A stretch of DNA of 64,000 nucleotides from NCBI GenBank assembly GCA_945952465.1, contig CAMFIB010000001.1:558001-622000 (forward strand). The letters are read 5' to 3'. Position 1 is the first letter of the stretch. Each line of letters opens with the position of its first letter. The translations under genes and the position numbers were made by a program. This document shows, in pieces, positions 18,707 through 27,378 of the stretch. This DNA comes from an uncultured Pseudomonadota bacterium. Its GTDB lineage: Bacteria; Pseudomonadota; Gammaproteobacteria; Burkholderiales; Burkholderiaceae_C. The notes beneath the pieces are model-generated. The model was not told the origin of the DNA, did not search any database, and was given only the letters and a program-made list of their open reading frames with translations.

Positions 18707-19195
18707 TCAGCGCTTGGGCGGCATCAGCACGCGGTCGACCACCAGCACGGTGCCGTTGGCGGCCACCAGATCGGGCTGCTCGACCACCGCGTCTTCCGCG
18801 GTGACGAAGCTGCCGGCGCGCGAGAGCGCCACGTCGGCGCCGTTCAGCGTTTTGGTGTTGCCGGTCTTGATCTCCGCCGACGGGGTGTTGCCGGGCAGCA
18901 CGTGGTAGCTCAGCACGGCCTTCAGCTTGGCGGGGTCGTTGGCCAGCTCGGTCATGGTCTTGGCAGGCACGGCGGCGAAGGCCGCGTTGGTGGGGGCCAG
19001 CACGGTGTAGGGGCCGGGCGCGGCCAGCGTCTCGCGCAGGCCGGCCTTGGTGACCAGGTCGTTCAGCGTGGCCAGCGACGGCTCGCTGGCGATGCGGTCG
19101 GCCACGGACTGGCTGGCCGGCGGCGTGGCGCAGGCGGACAGCGCCAGAAGGGCGGCGGCGGAGGTGGCGGCAATGAAAAGGCGGCGGCTCGACAT
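18707..19195 (-). CDS. Fasciclin-domain lipoprotein
   Basis: 162 residues. The lipoprotein signal peptide carries the lipobox LSAC (Cys22). One FAS1 domain spans about 35-162: SLATLNDLVTKAGLRETL, PYTVLAPTNAAFAAVP, LKAVLSYHVLPG, NGTVLVVDRVLMPP. FAS1 domains mediate adhesion or carbohydrate contacts; the role here is unknown. It is divergent from pstS; a minus-strand PHO-box-like repeat lies 44 bp upstream of its start, suggesting phosphate control. Confidence 0.93.
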   Translation of the reverse strand: MSSRRLFIAATSAAALLALSACATPPASQSVADRIASEPSLATLNDLVTKAGLRETLAAPGPYTVLAPTNAAFAAVPAKTMTELANDPAKLKAVLSYHVLPGNTPSAEIKTGNTKTLNGADVALSRAGSFVTAEDAVVEQPDLVAANGTVLVVDRVLMPPKR

Positions 19196-19238
19196 GGAAG
19201 TTTCCCCAAAATGATGGGGGCGAGCTTGGACGAGGACC

Positions 19239-19256
19239 GTGACGGCCTCGTGACAA
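19239..19256 (-). promoter_or_regulatory. Putative PHO box facing the fasciclin gene
   Basis: Minus strand TTGTCAC-GAGG-CCGTCAC: both 7-nt units keep GTCAC and the 11-bp period is exact. No good -10 was found 10 nt downstream, so strength is uncertain; it could also act with the pstS box as an extended PhoB site. Confidence 0.5.
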
Positions 19257-19280
19257 CGCCATGACCCCGCCTGGAGCGGG

Positions 19281-19325
19281 TTGTCTTGCGAATGTCACGG
19301 TGCTGTCACACAGCCTTCCTACATT
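19281..19325 (+). promoter_or_regulatory. PHO box array and -10 for pstS
   Basis: Three units at 11-bp steps: TTGTCTT-GCGA-ATGTCAC-GGTG-CTGTCAC (19281-19309), then after 10 nt TACATT (19320-19325) as -10. This is the canonical layout of a PhoB-activated promoter and is the best site in the window. Confidence 0.85.
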
Positions 19326-19385
19326 GGCGGGGACCCGATTCGTAATCCCAACCTCCGTTTACCTCCCGTTACTTAAGGTTTCACG

Positions 19386-20423
19386 ATGACCCTCTCCAAA
19401 CTGTCCTCCGCCCTCATTGCCACGCTGGCGCTGTCCTTCACCGCCGCCGTGTCGGCCCAGGACGTGACCGGCGCCGGCGCCAGCTTTCCGGCCCCGCTGT
19501 ACGCCAAGTGGGCGTCCGACTACGTGAAGGCCGGTGGCGGCAAGGTGAACTACCAGTCCGTCGGCTCCGGTGCCGGCATCAAGCAGATCGACGCCAAGAC
19601 GGTCGATTTCGGCGCTTCCGACGCCCCGCTGAAGGACGAAGACCTGGCCAAGAAGGGCCTGCTGCAGTTCCCCACCGTGATCGGTGGCGTGGTGCCGGTC
19701 GTCAACATCAAGGGCATCGCTCCCGGCCAGCTGCGCCTGTCGGGCCAGGTGCTGGGCGACATTTTCCTGGGCAAGATCACCAAGTGGGACGACGCCGCCA
19801 TCAAGGCGCTGAACCCCGGCGTGGCCCTGCCGGACGCCGCCATCGCCCCGGTGCGCCGCGCCGACGGCTCGGGCACCACCTTCATCTTCACGAACTACCT
19901 GAGCAAGGCCAACGCCGAGTGGAAGACCAAGGTCGGTGAAGGCACGGCCGTGAACTGGCCCGCCGGCGCCGGCGGCAAGGGCAACGAAGGCGTGGCCGCT
20001 TTCGTGGGCCGCCTGCCCAACTCGATCGGCTACGTCGAGTACGCCTACGTGAAGCAGAACAAGATGACCTACACGCTGCTGCAGAACCGCGAAGGCGCCT
20101 TCGTGGGCCCGGACGACACCGCGTTCAAGGCCGCCGCTGCCGGCGCCGACTGGTCCAAGAGCTTCTACCAGATCCTGACCGACCAGCCGGGCAAGGCTTC
20201 CTGGCCCATCACCGGCGCCACCTTCATCCTGATGCACAAGAGCCAGGACAAGCCGGCCCAGGCCACCGCCGTCCTGAAGTTCTTCGAGTGGGCCTACCAG
20301 CACGGTGACGCCACCGCCGAAGGCCTCGACTACGTGCCGATGCCCACCGCCGTGAAGGCCCAGATCGAGAAGGCCTGGGGCGAGATCAAGGACGCTTCCG
20401 GCAAGCCGGTCGCGTTCAAGTAA
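19386..20423 (+). CDS. pstS: Phosphate ABC transporter, periplasmic phosphate-binding protein
   Basis: 345 residues. Signal peptide 1-24 ([15 protein letters not shown], cleavage before QDVTGAG). Mature N-terminus [18 protein letters not shown]; phosphate-binding loops include [19 protein letters not shown] and [18 protein letters not shown]. It delivers phosphate to PstCAB. First gene of pstSCAB-phoU behind the PHO array. Codon use is highly optimised, as expected for a strongly expressed protein. Confidence 0.97.
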   Translation: MTLSKLSSALIATLALSFTAAVSAQDVTGAGASFPAPLYAKWASDYVKAGGGKVNYQSVGSGAGIKQIDAKTVDFGASDAPLKDEDLAKKGLLQFPTVIGGVVPVVNIKGIAPGQLRLSGQVLGDIFLGKITKWDDAAIKALNPGVALPDAAIAPVRRADGSGTTFIFTNYLSKANAEWKTKVGEGTAVNWPAGAGGKGNEGVAAFVGRLPNSIGYVEYAYVKQNKMTYTLLQNREGAFVGPDDTAFKAAAAGADWSKSFYQILTDQPGKASWPITGATFILMHKSQDKPAQATAVLKFFEWAYQHGDATAEGLDYVPMPTAVKAQIEKAWGEIKDASGKPVAFK

Positions 20424-20525
20424 TCCGGCGGCCGCCGGCAACGAACGGGCCTGACCCTCGTGTCCTCTACACTTTCAGCCAACGACACCACGCTGGACCC
20501 GGCCGTTCGCGGCCGGGAGCGCGCC

Positions 20526-21491
20526 ATGACCAACCCACCGCCCGCCCGCTCGCCGCGGTCGGGTGCCACCGCAGACCTGCTGTTCGGCTGGGCCGCCAAA
20601 GGCGCGGCCTTCGCCACGCTGGCGCTGCTCATCGGCATCCTGGGCTCGCTCACGGTTGGCGCCTGGCCGGCCATCCAGGAATACGGCCTGTCCTTCCTGA
20701 CCAGCAGCGTCTGGGACCCGGTGCAGAACCGCTACGGCGGCCTGGTCATGATCTACGGCACGCTGGCCAGCTCGCTGATCGCGCTGGTCATTGCCGTGCC
20801 GGTCAGCTTCGGCATCGCGCTGTTCCTCACCGAGCTGTCGCCGGCCTGGCTGAAGCGCCCGCTGGGCACCGCGATCGAGCTGCTGGCGGCGGTGCCGTCC
20901 ATCGTCTACGGCATGTGGGGCCTGCTGGTGTTCGGACCCATCCTCGCCACGTATGTGCAGCAGCCGCTGCAGGCCGTGTTCGGCAACGTGCCGGTGATCG
21001 GCGCGCTGTTCTCCGGCCCGCCGGTGGGCATCGGCATTCTGTCGGCCGGCATCATCCTGGCGATCATGATCATCCCGTTCATCGCCTCGGTGATGCGCGA
21101 CGTGTTCGAGGTCACGCCCACGCTGCTGAAAGAGTCGGCTTACGGCCTGGGTTCCACCACCTGGGAGGTCGTCTCCAAGGTGGTGCTGCCGTACACCAAG
21201 GCCGGCGTGGTCGGCGGCGTCATGCTGGGGCTGGGCCGCGCGCTGGGTGAAACCATGGCGGTGACCTTCGTCATCGGCAACTTCAACCAGCTCGATTCGC
21301 TGAGCCTGTTCCAGGCTGCCAACAGCATCACCTCGGCCCTGGCCAACGAGTTCGCCGAAGCGGCGACCGGCCTGCACCAGGCCGCGCTGATGTACCTGGG
21401 CCTGGTGCTGTTCTTCATCACCTTCGTCGTGCTGGTGCTGTCCAAACTGATGCTGGCCCGCCTGCGCAAGGCCGAAGGAGCGAAATCATGA
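20526..21491 (+). CDS. pstC: Phosphate ABC transporter permease PstC
   Basis: 321 residues with about six transmembrane helices and the inner-membrane component loop ([36 protein letters not shown] ... [16 protein letters not shown]). Together with PstA it forms the phosphate channel. The ATG at 20526 has a GGGAG ribosome site; an in-frame GTG at 20460 would add 22 residues and has none. It overlaps pstA by 4 bp (ATGA). Confidence 0.95.
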   Translation: MTNPPPARSPRSGATADLLFGWAAKGAAFATLALLIGILGSLTVGAWPAIQEYGLSFLTSSVWDPVQNRYGGLVMIYGTLASSLIALVIAVPVSFGIALFLTELSPAWLKRPLGTAIELLAAVPSIVYGMWGLLVFGPILATYVQQPLQAVFGNVPVIGALFSGPPVGIGILSAGIILAIMIIPFIASVMRDVFEVTPTLLKESAYGLGSTTWEVVSKVVLPYTKAGVVGGVMLGLGRALGETMAVTFVIGNFNQLDSLSLFQAANSITSALANEFAEAATGLHQAALMYLGLVLFFITFVVLVLSKLMLARLRKAEGAKS

Positions 21492-22348
21492 GCGCGGTCT
21501 TGACCGATCCCCGGCTGGCCAAGTTCAACAGCCGCAAGCGCGTCAACAGCATCGCGCTGGCGCTGTCGCTCGCCGCCATGGCCTTCGGCCTGTTCTGGCT
21601 GGCGTGGATTCTGTGGGAGACGCTGCGCCTGGGGCTGGGTGGCCTGGCCTGGTCGACGCTGACACAGATGACGCCCGCACCCAATGAAGACGGCGGCCTT
21701 GCCAACGCCATTTTCGGCTCGGTGATGATGGTGGCGCTGGCCACCTTCGTTGGCGCACCGATTGGCGTGATGGCCGGCATCTACCTCGCCGAGTACGAGA
21801 CCAAGGGCTGGCTCGCCAGTACCACGCGCTTCGTCAACGACATCCTGCTGTCGGCGCCGTCCATCGTGATCGGCCTGTTCGTCTACGCGGTGGTGGTGGC
21901 GCGCTGGAACAGCTTCTCCGGCTGGGCTGGCGTGATCGCGCTGGCGCTGATCGTGATTCCGGTGGTGATCCGCACCACCGAGAACATGCTGCAACTGGTG
22001 CCGCCGGGCCTGCGTGAAGCGGCCTACGCGCTGGGCACGCCGAAGTGGAAGGTCATCCTCAGCATCACGCTGCGGGCGGCCCGTGCGGGTGTGGTGACCG
22101 GTGTGCTGCTGGCGGTGGCCCGCATCGCCGGCGAAACCGCGCCGCTGCTGTTCACCGCGCTGTCCAACCAGTTCTGGACGGCCGACATGAGCGGCCCGGT
22201 GGCCAGCCTGCCGGTGACGATCTTCAAATTCGCGATGAGCCCCTACGAGAACTGGCAATCGCTGGCCTGGGCCGGCGTGTTCCTGATCACGGTGGCGGTG
22301 CTCGGCCTCAACATCCTGGCGCGCGTGCTGACGCGCAACCCCCAATAA
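21488..22348 (+). CDS. pstA: Phosphate ABC transporter permease PstA
   Basis: 286 residues, about six helices: [57 protein letters not shown], and the coupling loop [20 protein letters not shown] followed by [11 protein letters not shown]. It partners PstC in the inner membrane. Start ATG overlaps the pstC stop, and the gene ends 14 bp before pstB. Standard length. Confidence 0.95.
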   Translation: MSAVLTDPRLAKFNSRKRVNSIALALSLAAMAFGLFWLAWILWETLRLGLGGLAWSTLTQMTPAPNEDGGLANAIFGSVMMVALATFVGAPIGVMAGIYLAEYETKGWLASTTRFVNDILLSAPSIVIGLFVYAVVVARWNSFSGWAGVIALALIVIPVVIRTTENMLQLVPPGLREAAYALGTPKWKVILSITLRAARAGVVTGVLLAVARIAGETAPLLFTALSNQFWTADMSGPVASLPVTIFKFAMSPYENWQSLAWAGVFLITVAVLGLNILARVLTRNPQ

Positions 22349-22362
22349 ACAAGGTACGGACG

Positions 22363-23142
22363 ATGGACACCATCACCTCCCACAACGGCAAGTCGAAGAT
22401 CTCGGTCAAGAACCTGGACTTCTACTACGGCAAATTCCACGCGCTCAAGGGCATCAACCTCGAGATTCCCGAGAAGAAGGTCACCGCCTTCATCGGCCCG
22501 TCGGGCTGCGGCAAGTCCACGCTGCTGCGCATCTTCAACCGCATGTACGAGCTCTACCCCGAGCAGCGCGCCGAGGGCGAGATCATGCTGGACGGCGAGA
22601 ACCTGCTGAAGAGCAAGACCGACGTCGCGCTGCTGCGCGCCAAGGTCGGCATGGTGTTCCAGAAGCCCACGCCGTTCCCCATGTCCATCTACGACAACGT
22701 GGCCTTCGGCGTGAAACTGTTCGAGAACCTGAACAGCGCCGACATGGACGACCGCGTGGAATGGGCGCTGCGCAAGGCCGCGCTGTGGACCGAAGTGAAG
22801 GACAAGCTGCAGCAGAACGGCGCCAGCCTCTCTGGCGGCCAGCAGCAGCGCCTGTGCATCGCCCGCGGCATCGCGATCAAGCCGGAAGTGCTGCTGCTCG
22901 ACGAACCGTGTTCGGCACTCGACCCGATCTCCACCGCCAAGGTGGAAGAGCTGATCGCCGAATTGAAGGACGACTACACCGTGGTCATCGTGACCCACAA
23001 CATGCAGCAGGCCGCCCGCTGCAGCGACTACACCGCCTACATGTACCTCGGCGACCTCGTCGAGTTCGGCCCGACCGAACAGCTGTTCTTCAAGCCGACG
23101 CGCAAGGAGACCGAGGACTACATCACCGGCCGCTTCGGCTGA
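22363..23142 (+). CDS. pstB: Phosphate ABC transporter ATP-binding protein PstB
   Basis: 259 residues. Walker [11 protein letters not shown]-loop [21 protein letters not shown], signature LSGGQQQR, Walker [14 protein letters not shown] and switch VTHNMQQA are all present. It powers phosphate import and, with PhoU, signals phosphate status to PhoR. The ATG at 22363 fits the family N-terminus; the in-frame extension into pstA is a shadow. Confidence 0.97.
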   Translation: MDTITSHNGKSKISVKNLDFYYGKFHALKGINLEIPEKKVTAFIGPSGCGKSTLLRIFNRMYELYPEQRAEGEIMLDGENLLKSKTDVALLRAKVGMVFQKPTPFPMSIYDNVAFGVKLFENLNSADMDDRVEWALRKAALWTEVKDKLQQNGASLSGGQQQRLCIARGIAIKPEVLLLDEPCSALDPISTAKVEELIAELKDDYTVVIVTHNMQQAARCSDYTAYMYLGDLVEFGPTEQLFFKPTRKETEDYITGRFG

Positions 23143-23162
23143 CGTTTTCATTGGGAGCCAGC

Positions 23163-23864
23163 ATGCCCGACAAGCACCTTTCCACCCAGTTCGACAGCGA
23201 GCTCAACAGCGTCTCGGCGCGCGTGATGGAGCTCGGCGGCCTGGTCGAATCGCAGATCCGCCAGGCCATCTACGCGCTGTCGCAGTTCAGCGCCGAATCG
23301 GCCCAGCAGGTCAGCGACCTTGAACTCCGCGTCAACGCGATGGAAGTCGAGATCGACCGCGAACTGTCCAGCATCATCGCGCGCCGCCAACCGACCGCGC
23401 GCGACCTGCGGCTGCTGATGGCCATTTCCAAGACCACCGCCAACCTCGAGCGGGTGGGCGACGAGGCCGACAAGATTGCGCGCATGGTCAAGTCCATCAT
23501 GGCCGGCGGCGCCTCGCGCGCGCTGCCCACGTCGGATCTGCGCGTGGCGGCCGAACTGGCCTCCGGGTTGCTGCGCAAGGCGCTCGACGCGTTCGCGCGC
23601 CTCGACACCAAGGCCGCCGTCACCATCTTGAAGGACGACGACCTGCTCGACACCGAGTTCGACGGCTTCGTGCGCAAGCTCATCACCTACATGATGGAAG
23701 ACCCGCGCACGATCTCGTCCAGCCTCGACCTGCTGTTCGTGGCCAAGGCGATCGAGCGCATTGGCGACCACGCCAAAAACATTGCAGAATTCATCATCTA
23801 CATCGTCAAGGGCGAAGATGTGCGCCACACGTCGATGGAGCAGATCGAACACGCCGTGAAATGA
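23163..23864 (+). CDS. phoU: Phosphate-specific transport system regulatory protein PhoU
   Basis: 233 residues, two three-helix PhoU repeats with the metal-binding signatures NLERVGDEADKIARM and KAIERIGDHAKNIAEFIIY. It restrains PstSCAB and transmits the phosphate signal to PhoR. It lies 20 bp after pstB. A GC-rich repeat begins right after its stop and separates it from phoB. Confidence 0.96.
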   Translation: MPDKHLSTQFDSELNSVSARVMELGGLVESQIRQAIYALSQFSAESAQQVSDLELRVNAMEVEIDRELSSIIARRQPTARDLRLLMAISKTTANLERVGDEADKIARMVKSIMAGGASRALPTSDLRVAAELASGLLRKALDAFARLDTKAAVTILKDDDLLDTEFDGFVRKLITYMMEDPRTISSSLDLLFVAKAIERIGDHAKNIAEFIIYIVKGEDVRHTSMEQIEHAVK

Positions 23865-23943
23865 TGCCCCCACGTTCGCTCACTTCGTGTAGCTCTCTGC
23901 CCCCCGAGGGGGCGGGTCTGCCTTGCGGGCGGCCCGGCGGCGG
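23865..23943 (+). repeat. GC-rich post-stop repeat, copy 2 (between phoU and phoB)
   Basis: Begins at the base after the phoU stop: GCCCCCACGTTCGC, the palindrome GCCCCCCGAGGGGGC, then GCCTTGCGGGCGGCCCGGCG. Same block order as copy 1. It occupies most of the phoU-phoB gap and could reduce read-through into phoBR. Confidence 0.75.
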
Positions 23944-23976
23944 ACTTCGTCCCATGCTTCACAGGAGGGGGCTTCC

Positions 23977-24687
23977 ATGAAATCTCCACGCGTACTCATT
24001 GTTGAAGACGAACCGGCGATTGCCGAGCTGATCGCGGTCAACCTGCGGCACAACGGTTTCCAGCCGATCTGGGCTGAAGACGGCGATGCCGCGCAGCGCG
24101 AGCTCGACGCCGTGCTGCCCGACGCCATCCTGCTCGACTGGATGCTGCCGGGCCAGAGCGGCATCACGCTGGCCCGCAAGTGGCGCGCCGACGCCCGGAC
24201 CAAGCTGGTTCCCATCCTGATGCTGACGGCGCGTGGCGACGAGCCCGACAAGGTTCAGGGCCTGGATGCCGGCGCCGACGACTACATCACGAAGCCCTTC
24301 TCCACGCAGGAACTGCTGGCCCGCATCCGCGCGGTGCTGCGCCGCCGCGCGCCGGAGCAGGTGAACGACAGCGTCAGCATCGGCGAGTTGGTGCTCGACG
24401 GCGCCACCTACCGCGTCAACTACCAGAGCCAGTTGCTGAAGATCGGCCCGACCGAATTCAAGCTGTTGCACTACCTGATGAAGCACCCTGAGCGCGTGCA
24501 CAGCCGTGCGCAACTGCTCGACAAGATCTGGGGCGACCACGTCTTCATTGAAGAGCGCACGGTCGACGTCCACGTCAAGCGCCTGCGCGAGGCGCTGGGC
24601 GCCGCGTCGGTGATGCTGGAGACGGTGCGCGGCGCCGGCTACCGCATGACCTCGCAACCGCAGCAGCCGCTGAGCTCTGCGGCGTGA
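23977..24687 (+). CDS. phoB: Phosphate regulon response regulator PhoB
   Basis: 236 residues, OmpR/PhoB family. The receiver domain has acidic pocket VEDEP, phosphoacceptor Asp54 (LLDWMLPG) and the Thr/Lys switch in TARGDEPDKVQGLDAGADDYITKPF. The C-terminal winged helix (about 135-228) contains HVFIEERTVDVHVKRLREAL. It binds PHO boxes such as those found before pstS and ppk1. A strong ribosome site (AGGAGGGG) precedes the ATG. Confidence 0.96.
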   Translation: MKSPRVLIVEDEPAIAELIAVNLRHNGFQPIWAEDGDAAQRELDAVLPDAILLDWMLPGQSGITLARKWRADARTKLVPILMLTARGDEPDKVQGLDAGADDYITKPFSTQELLARIRAVLRRRAPEQVNDSVSIGELVLDGATYRVNYQSQLLKIGPTEFKLLHYLMKHPERVHSRAQLLDKIWGDHVFIEERTVDVHVKRLREALGAASVMLETVRGAGYRMTSQPQQPLSSAA

Positions 24688-24715
24688 CGGAGCGCAGCGC
24701 CATCCGGGCTTTCGC

Positions 24716-26041
24716 ATGATCCTGGGCATCGTGACCTTTGCCGTCGCCCAGGTGGCCGGTGGCGGCCTGGGCTACGTGCTGGGTGGCATGGCCGGCGCCG
24801 CAATCGGCTTTCCGGCCGCCGGCATGCTGTGGGTGCTGGTCGACCGCGTTCAGGCGCTGCGCGTCATCAACTGGCTGCGCCGCGACGGCGGGCGCACCCT
24901 GCCCATCCGGCGCGGGCAGTGGGGCGAGATCGCCAGCCGCGTCAGCCGCCTGCTGCGCAACCGCGAGCAATTGAATGCCGAGAGCCAGGCCCGCCTGCAT
25001 GAATTCCTGGAAGCCATCCGCGAGTCGCCCAACGGCGTGGTGCTGCTCGACGCGCAAGGCCACATCGAATGGTGCAACCAGACCGCGGCGCGGCACTTCG
25101 CCTTCGACGCCGAGCGCGACCTGATGCAGCTCATCGGCAACTTGGTGCGCGACCCCGCCTTTGCCGCGCATTACGCGAGCCGTGCGCCGGCCCGCGAAAT
25201 CGTCATCCAGGGGCCGGATTCGTCACCCAGCCGGCCGGTGCGGCTTGCGGTGCAGCTGCACCCCTACGGCGCCGGCCGCCGCATGCTGCTGTCGCGCGAC
25301 GTGACCATGGTCGAGCAGGCCGAAACGATGCGGCGCGACTTCGTGGCCAACGTGTCGCATGAAATCCGCACGCCACTGACGGTGCTGGCCGGCTTCATCG
25401 AAACGCTGCAGAACCTGCCGCTCGAGGCCGCCGACCGTGCCCGCTACCTCGAGATGATGGCCACGCAGTCGCAGCGCATGCAGACGCTGGTGAACGACCT
25501 GCTGACGCTGTCGCGCCTCGAAGGCAGCCCGCCGCCCGGCACGCGCGACTGGGTGCGCGTGCAGCCGCTGCTGGCGCAGTGCGAGACCGACGGGCGGGCG
25601 CTGTCGCGCCTGCTGGCGGTGCCGCCACACGACCTGCAGGTCGATCCCGCGCCCGACGTCGAGATTGCCGGCATCCAGGCCGAACTGCTGAGCGCCATGT
25701 TCAACCTGCTCAGCAACGCCGTGCGCTACACGCCGCCCGGCCGCACGATCCGCGTGCGCTGGACGGTGCTGACCGACGGCCGCCACGAATACGCCGTGCA
25801 GGACAACGGCCCCGGCATCGCGCCCGAACACCTGCCACGCCTGACCGAACGCTTCTACCGCGTCGACCGCAGCCGCTCGCGCGAGACCGGCGGCACCGGC
25901 CTCGGGCTTGCCATCGTCAAGCACGTGGTGCAGCGCCACGGCGGCGAACTGCGCATCGACAGCACGCCGGGCCGCGGTTCGACCTTCTCCATGGTGTTCC
26001 CGACCAGCCGTGTGCGGCCGGTGCTGGCGGCCGCGGCTTAG
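24716..26041 (+). CDS. phoR: Phosphate regulon sensor histidine kinase PhoR
   Basis: 441 residues. Two N-terminal hydrophobic helices (1-42) with almost no periplasmic loop, typical of PhoR, which senses through PstB/PhoU rather than a ligand domain. A PAS-like segment covers about 92-200; the HisKA box [14 protein letters not shown] has His215; the ATPase domain has N ([13 protein letters not shown]), G1 (DNGPGI) and G2 ([13 protein letters not shown]) boxes. It follows phoB by 28 bp and overlaps the convergent MATE gene by 4 bp at its end. Confidence 0.95.
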   Translation: MILGIVTFAVAQVAGGGLGYVLGGMAGAAIGFPAAGMLWVLVDRVQALRVINWLRRDGGRTLPIRRGQWGEIASRVSRLLRNREQLNAESQARLHEFLEAIRESPNGVVLLDAQGHIEWCNQTAARHFAFDAERDLMQLIGNLVRDPAFAAHYASRAPAREIVIQGPDSSPSRPVRLAVQLHPYGAGRRMLLSRDVTMVEQAETMRRDFVANVSHEIRTPLTVLAGFIETLQNLPLEAADRARYLEMMATQSQRMQTLVNDLLTLSRLEGSPPPGTRDWVRVQPLLAQCETDGRALSRLLAVPPHDLQVDPAPDVEIAGIQAELLSAMFNLLSNAVRYTPPGRTIRVRWTVLTDGRHEYAVQDNGPGIAPEHLPRLTERFYRVDRSRSRETGGTGLGLAIVKHVVQRHGGELRIDSTPGRGSTFSMVFPTSRVRPVLAAAA

Positions 26042-27378
26042 TCGCCCGCGCGGCGCACCGTGCGCCACAGCAGCAGCACGAAGGCAATGGCCGTCAAGAC
26101 CAGCGCCACGCTGCTGGCGATCCAGAAGGCTTCCGGCGTGTTCATCGGCGCCACGCCCGGCAGGCCGCCATAGGCCAGCGCGAAGCCGCCGGCCAGGCCC
26201 AGGCCCCACAGCAGCACGCTGTAGATGACCAGCGGCGCCAGCGTCACGCGGTAGCAGCGCAGCACGAAGACGCACATCGCCTGCGTGGCGTCGGCCAGGT
26301 GGTAGAGCGCCACCCAGGCCAGCAGCACGGCGGCGGTGCGCACCACTTCGGGGTTCTTCGAGTACAGGTGTCCTATGACGCCGTTTGCTATGAAAAGCAG
26401 AGCTGCAAACCCAATGGCCATGCTGACTGCGAGCTTGAAACCCGACAAAATGGCGGCTCGGGCCGCTGCTTTGTTGCCGGCGCCGATCCAGCGGCTGACG
26501 CAGGCACTGGTGGCGATGCCCATCGACAGCGGCACCATGTACAGCACCGACGCCATGCTGGACGCGATCTGGTGGCTGGCCGACGCCACCGCGCCCAGCC
26601 GCGCGATCAGCAGCGCCATCAGCGTGAACGAGGTGACCTCCACCGCCACCGCCAGCCCGGCCGGCACGCCCAGCCGCGCGAAGGCCGCGAGGTGCGCCCA
26701 GTCGGGCCTTTCCAGTGGCCGCCACAGCGCGAAGGGGCGGTACAGCTCGCGGGTGCGCAGCAGGGTCAGTGCGGTGCCGGCCATGGCCAGGTGCACCACC
26801 AGCGTGGCCACCGCGCAGCCCACCAGCCCCATCGCCGGCAGGCCCGCGCCGCCGAACGCGAACCACACCGTCAGCGGCACCTTCAGCACCAGCGCGCCGA
26901 TCTGCAGCCAGGTCACCAGCATCGGCCGGCCCAGCGCCTGGTTCAGCGCGCCGTACAGGCGGAACAGCAGCGCCGGCACCAGCGACAGCGCCAGCACGCC
27001 AAGGTAGGTCTGCACCGGGCCCTGCAGCGCCGCCGGCACGTCGGAAGCGCGCAGCAGCGGGCCGGGCGCCAGCAGCACCGCGATGCCGGGCAGCGCGGTG
27101 AAGAGACAGAGGTAGAGCGACTGCCGCACCGAATAGCCGAGCTTCTCGCCGGCCTTGGCGCCGTTCAGCTCGGCCCAGATCGGCAGCGTGGCCTGCAGCA
27201 CGCCGATCAGCGCGACGAACACGCTGATGTAGATGGCGGCGGCCACCGAGAGCGCGGCCAGCGCGGTGTCGGCGTAGCGGCCGGCGACCATGGTGTCGGT
27301 CACGCTGAACGCGATCGACGCGAACTGGCCCAGCAGCACCGAGCCGCCGTGCCGCGCGATGCGCCGGGTGTCGCTCAT
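26038..27378 (-). CDS. MATE family multidrug/toxin efflux transporter
   Basis: 446 residues and about twelve hydrophobic helices, e.g. VLLGQFASIAFSVTDTMVAGRYADT near the N-terminus with the MATE-typical Asp, and the repeated half with LMALLIARLGAVASASHQIASS. It likely exports cationic compounds using a Na+ or H+ gradient; substrate unknown. An AGTCAGC repeat copy (26387-26438) encodes part of the ninth or tenth helix region (FKLAVSMAIGFAALLFIANG) without disturbing hydrophobicity. It overlaps the upstream GT-C gene by 4 bp, so the two form an operon. Confidence 0.9.
   Translation of the reverse strand: MSDTRRIARHGGSVLLGQFASIAFSVTDTMVAGRYADTALAALSVAAAIYISVFVALIGVLQATLPIWAELNGAKAGEKLGYSVRQSLYLCLFTALPGIAVLLAPGPLLRASDVPAALQGPVQTYLGVLALSLVPALLFRLYGALNQALGRPMLVTWLQIGALVLKVPLTVWFAFGGAGLPAMGLVGCAVATLVVHLAMAGTALTLLRTRELYRPFALWRPLERPDWAHLAAFARLGVPAGLAVAVEVTSFTLMALLIARLGAVASASHQIASSMASVLYMVPLSMGIATSACVSRWIGAGNKAAARAAILSGFKLAVSMAIGFAALLFIANGVIGHLYSKNPEVVRTAAVLLAWVALYHLADATQAMCVFVLRCYRVTLAPLVIYSVLLWGLGLAGGFALAYGGLPGVAPMNTPEAFWIASSVALVLTAIAFVLLLWRTVRRAGD
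26387..26438 (-). repeat. AGTCAGC-type dispersed repeat, copy D, inside the MATE gene
   Basis: Minus strand: AGTCAGCATG (26428-26419), 15 nt, then GCTCTGCTTTTCATAGC (26403-26387). Upstream part degenerate (CAAGCTCGC). Same strand as the gene. Confidence 0.7.
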
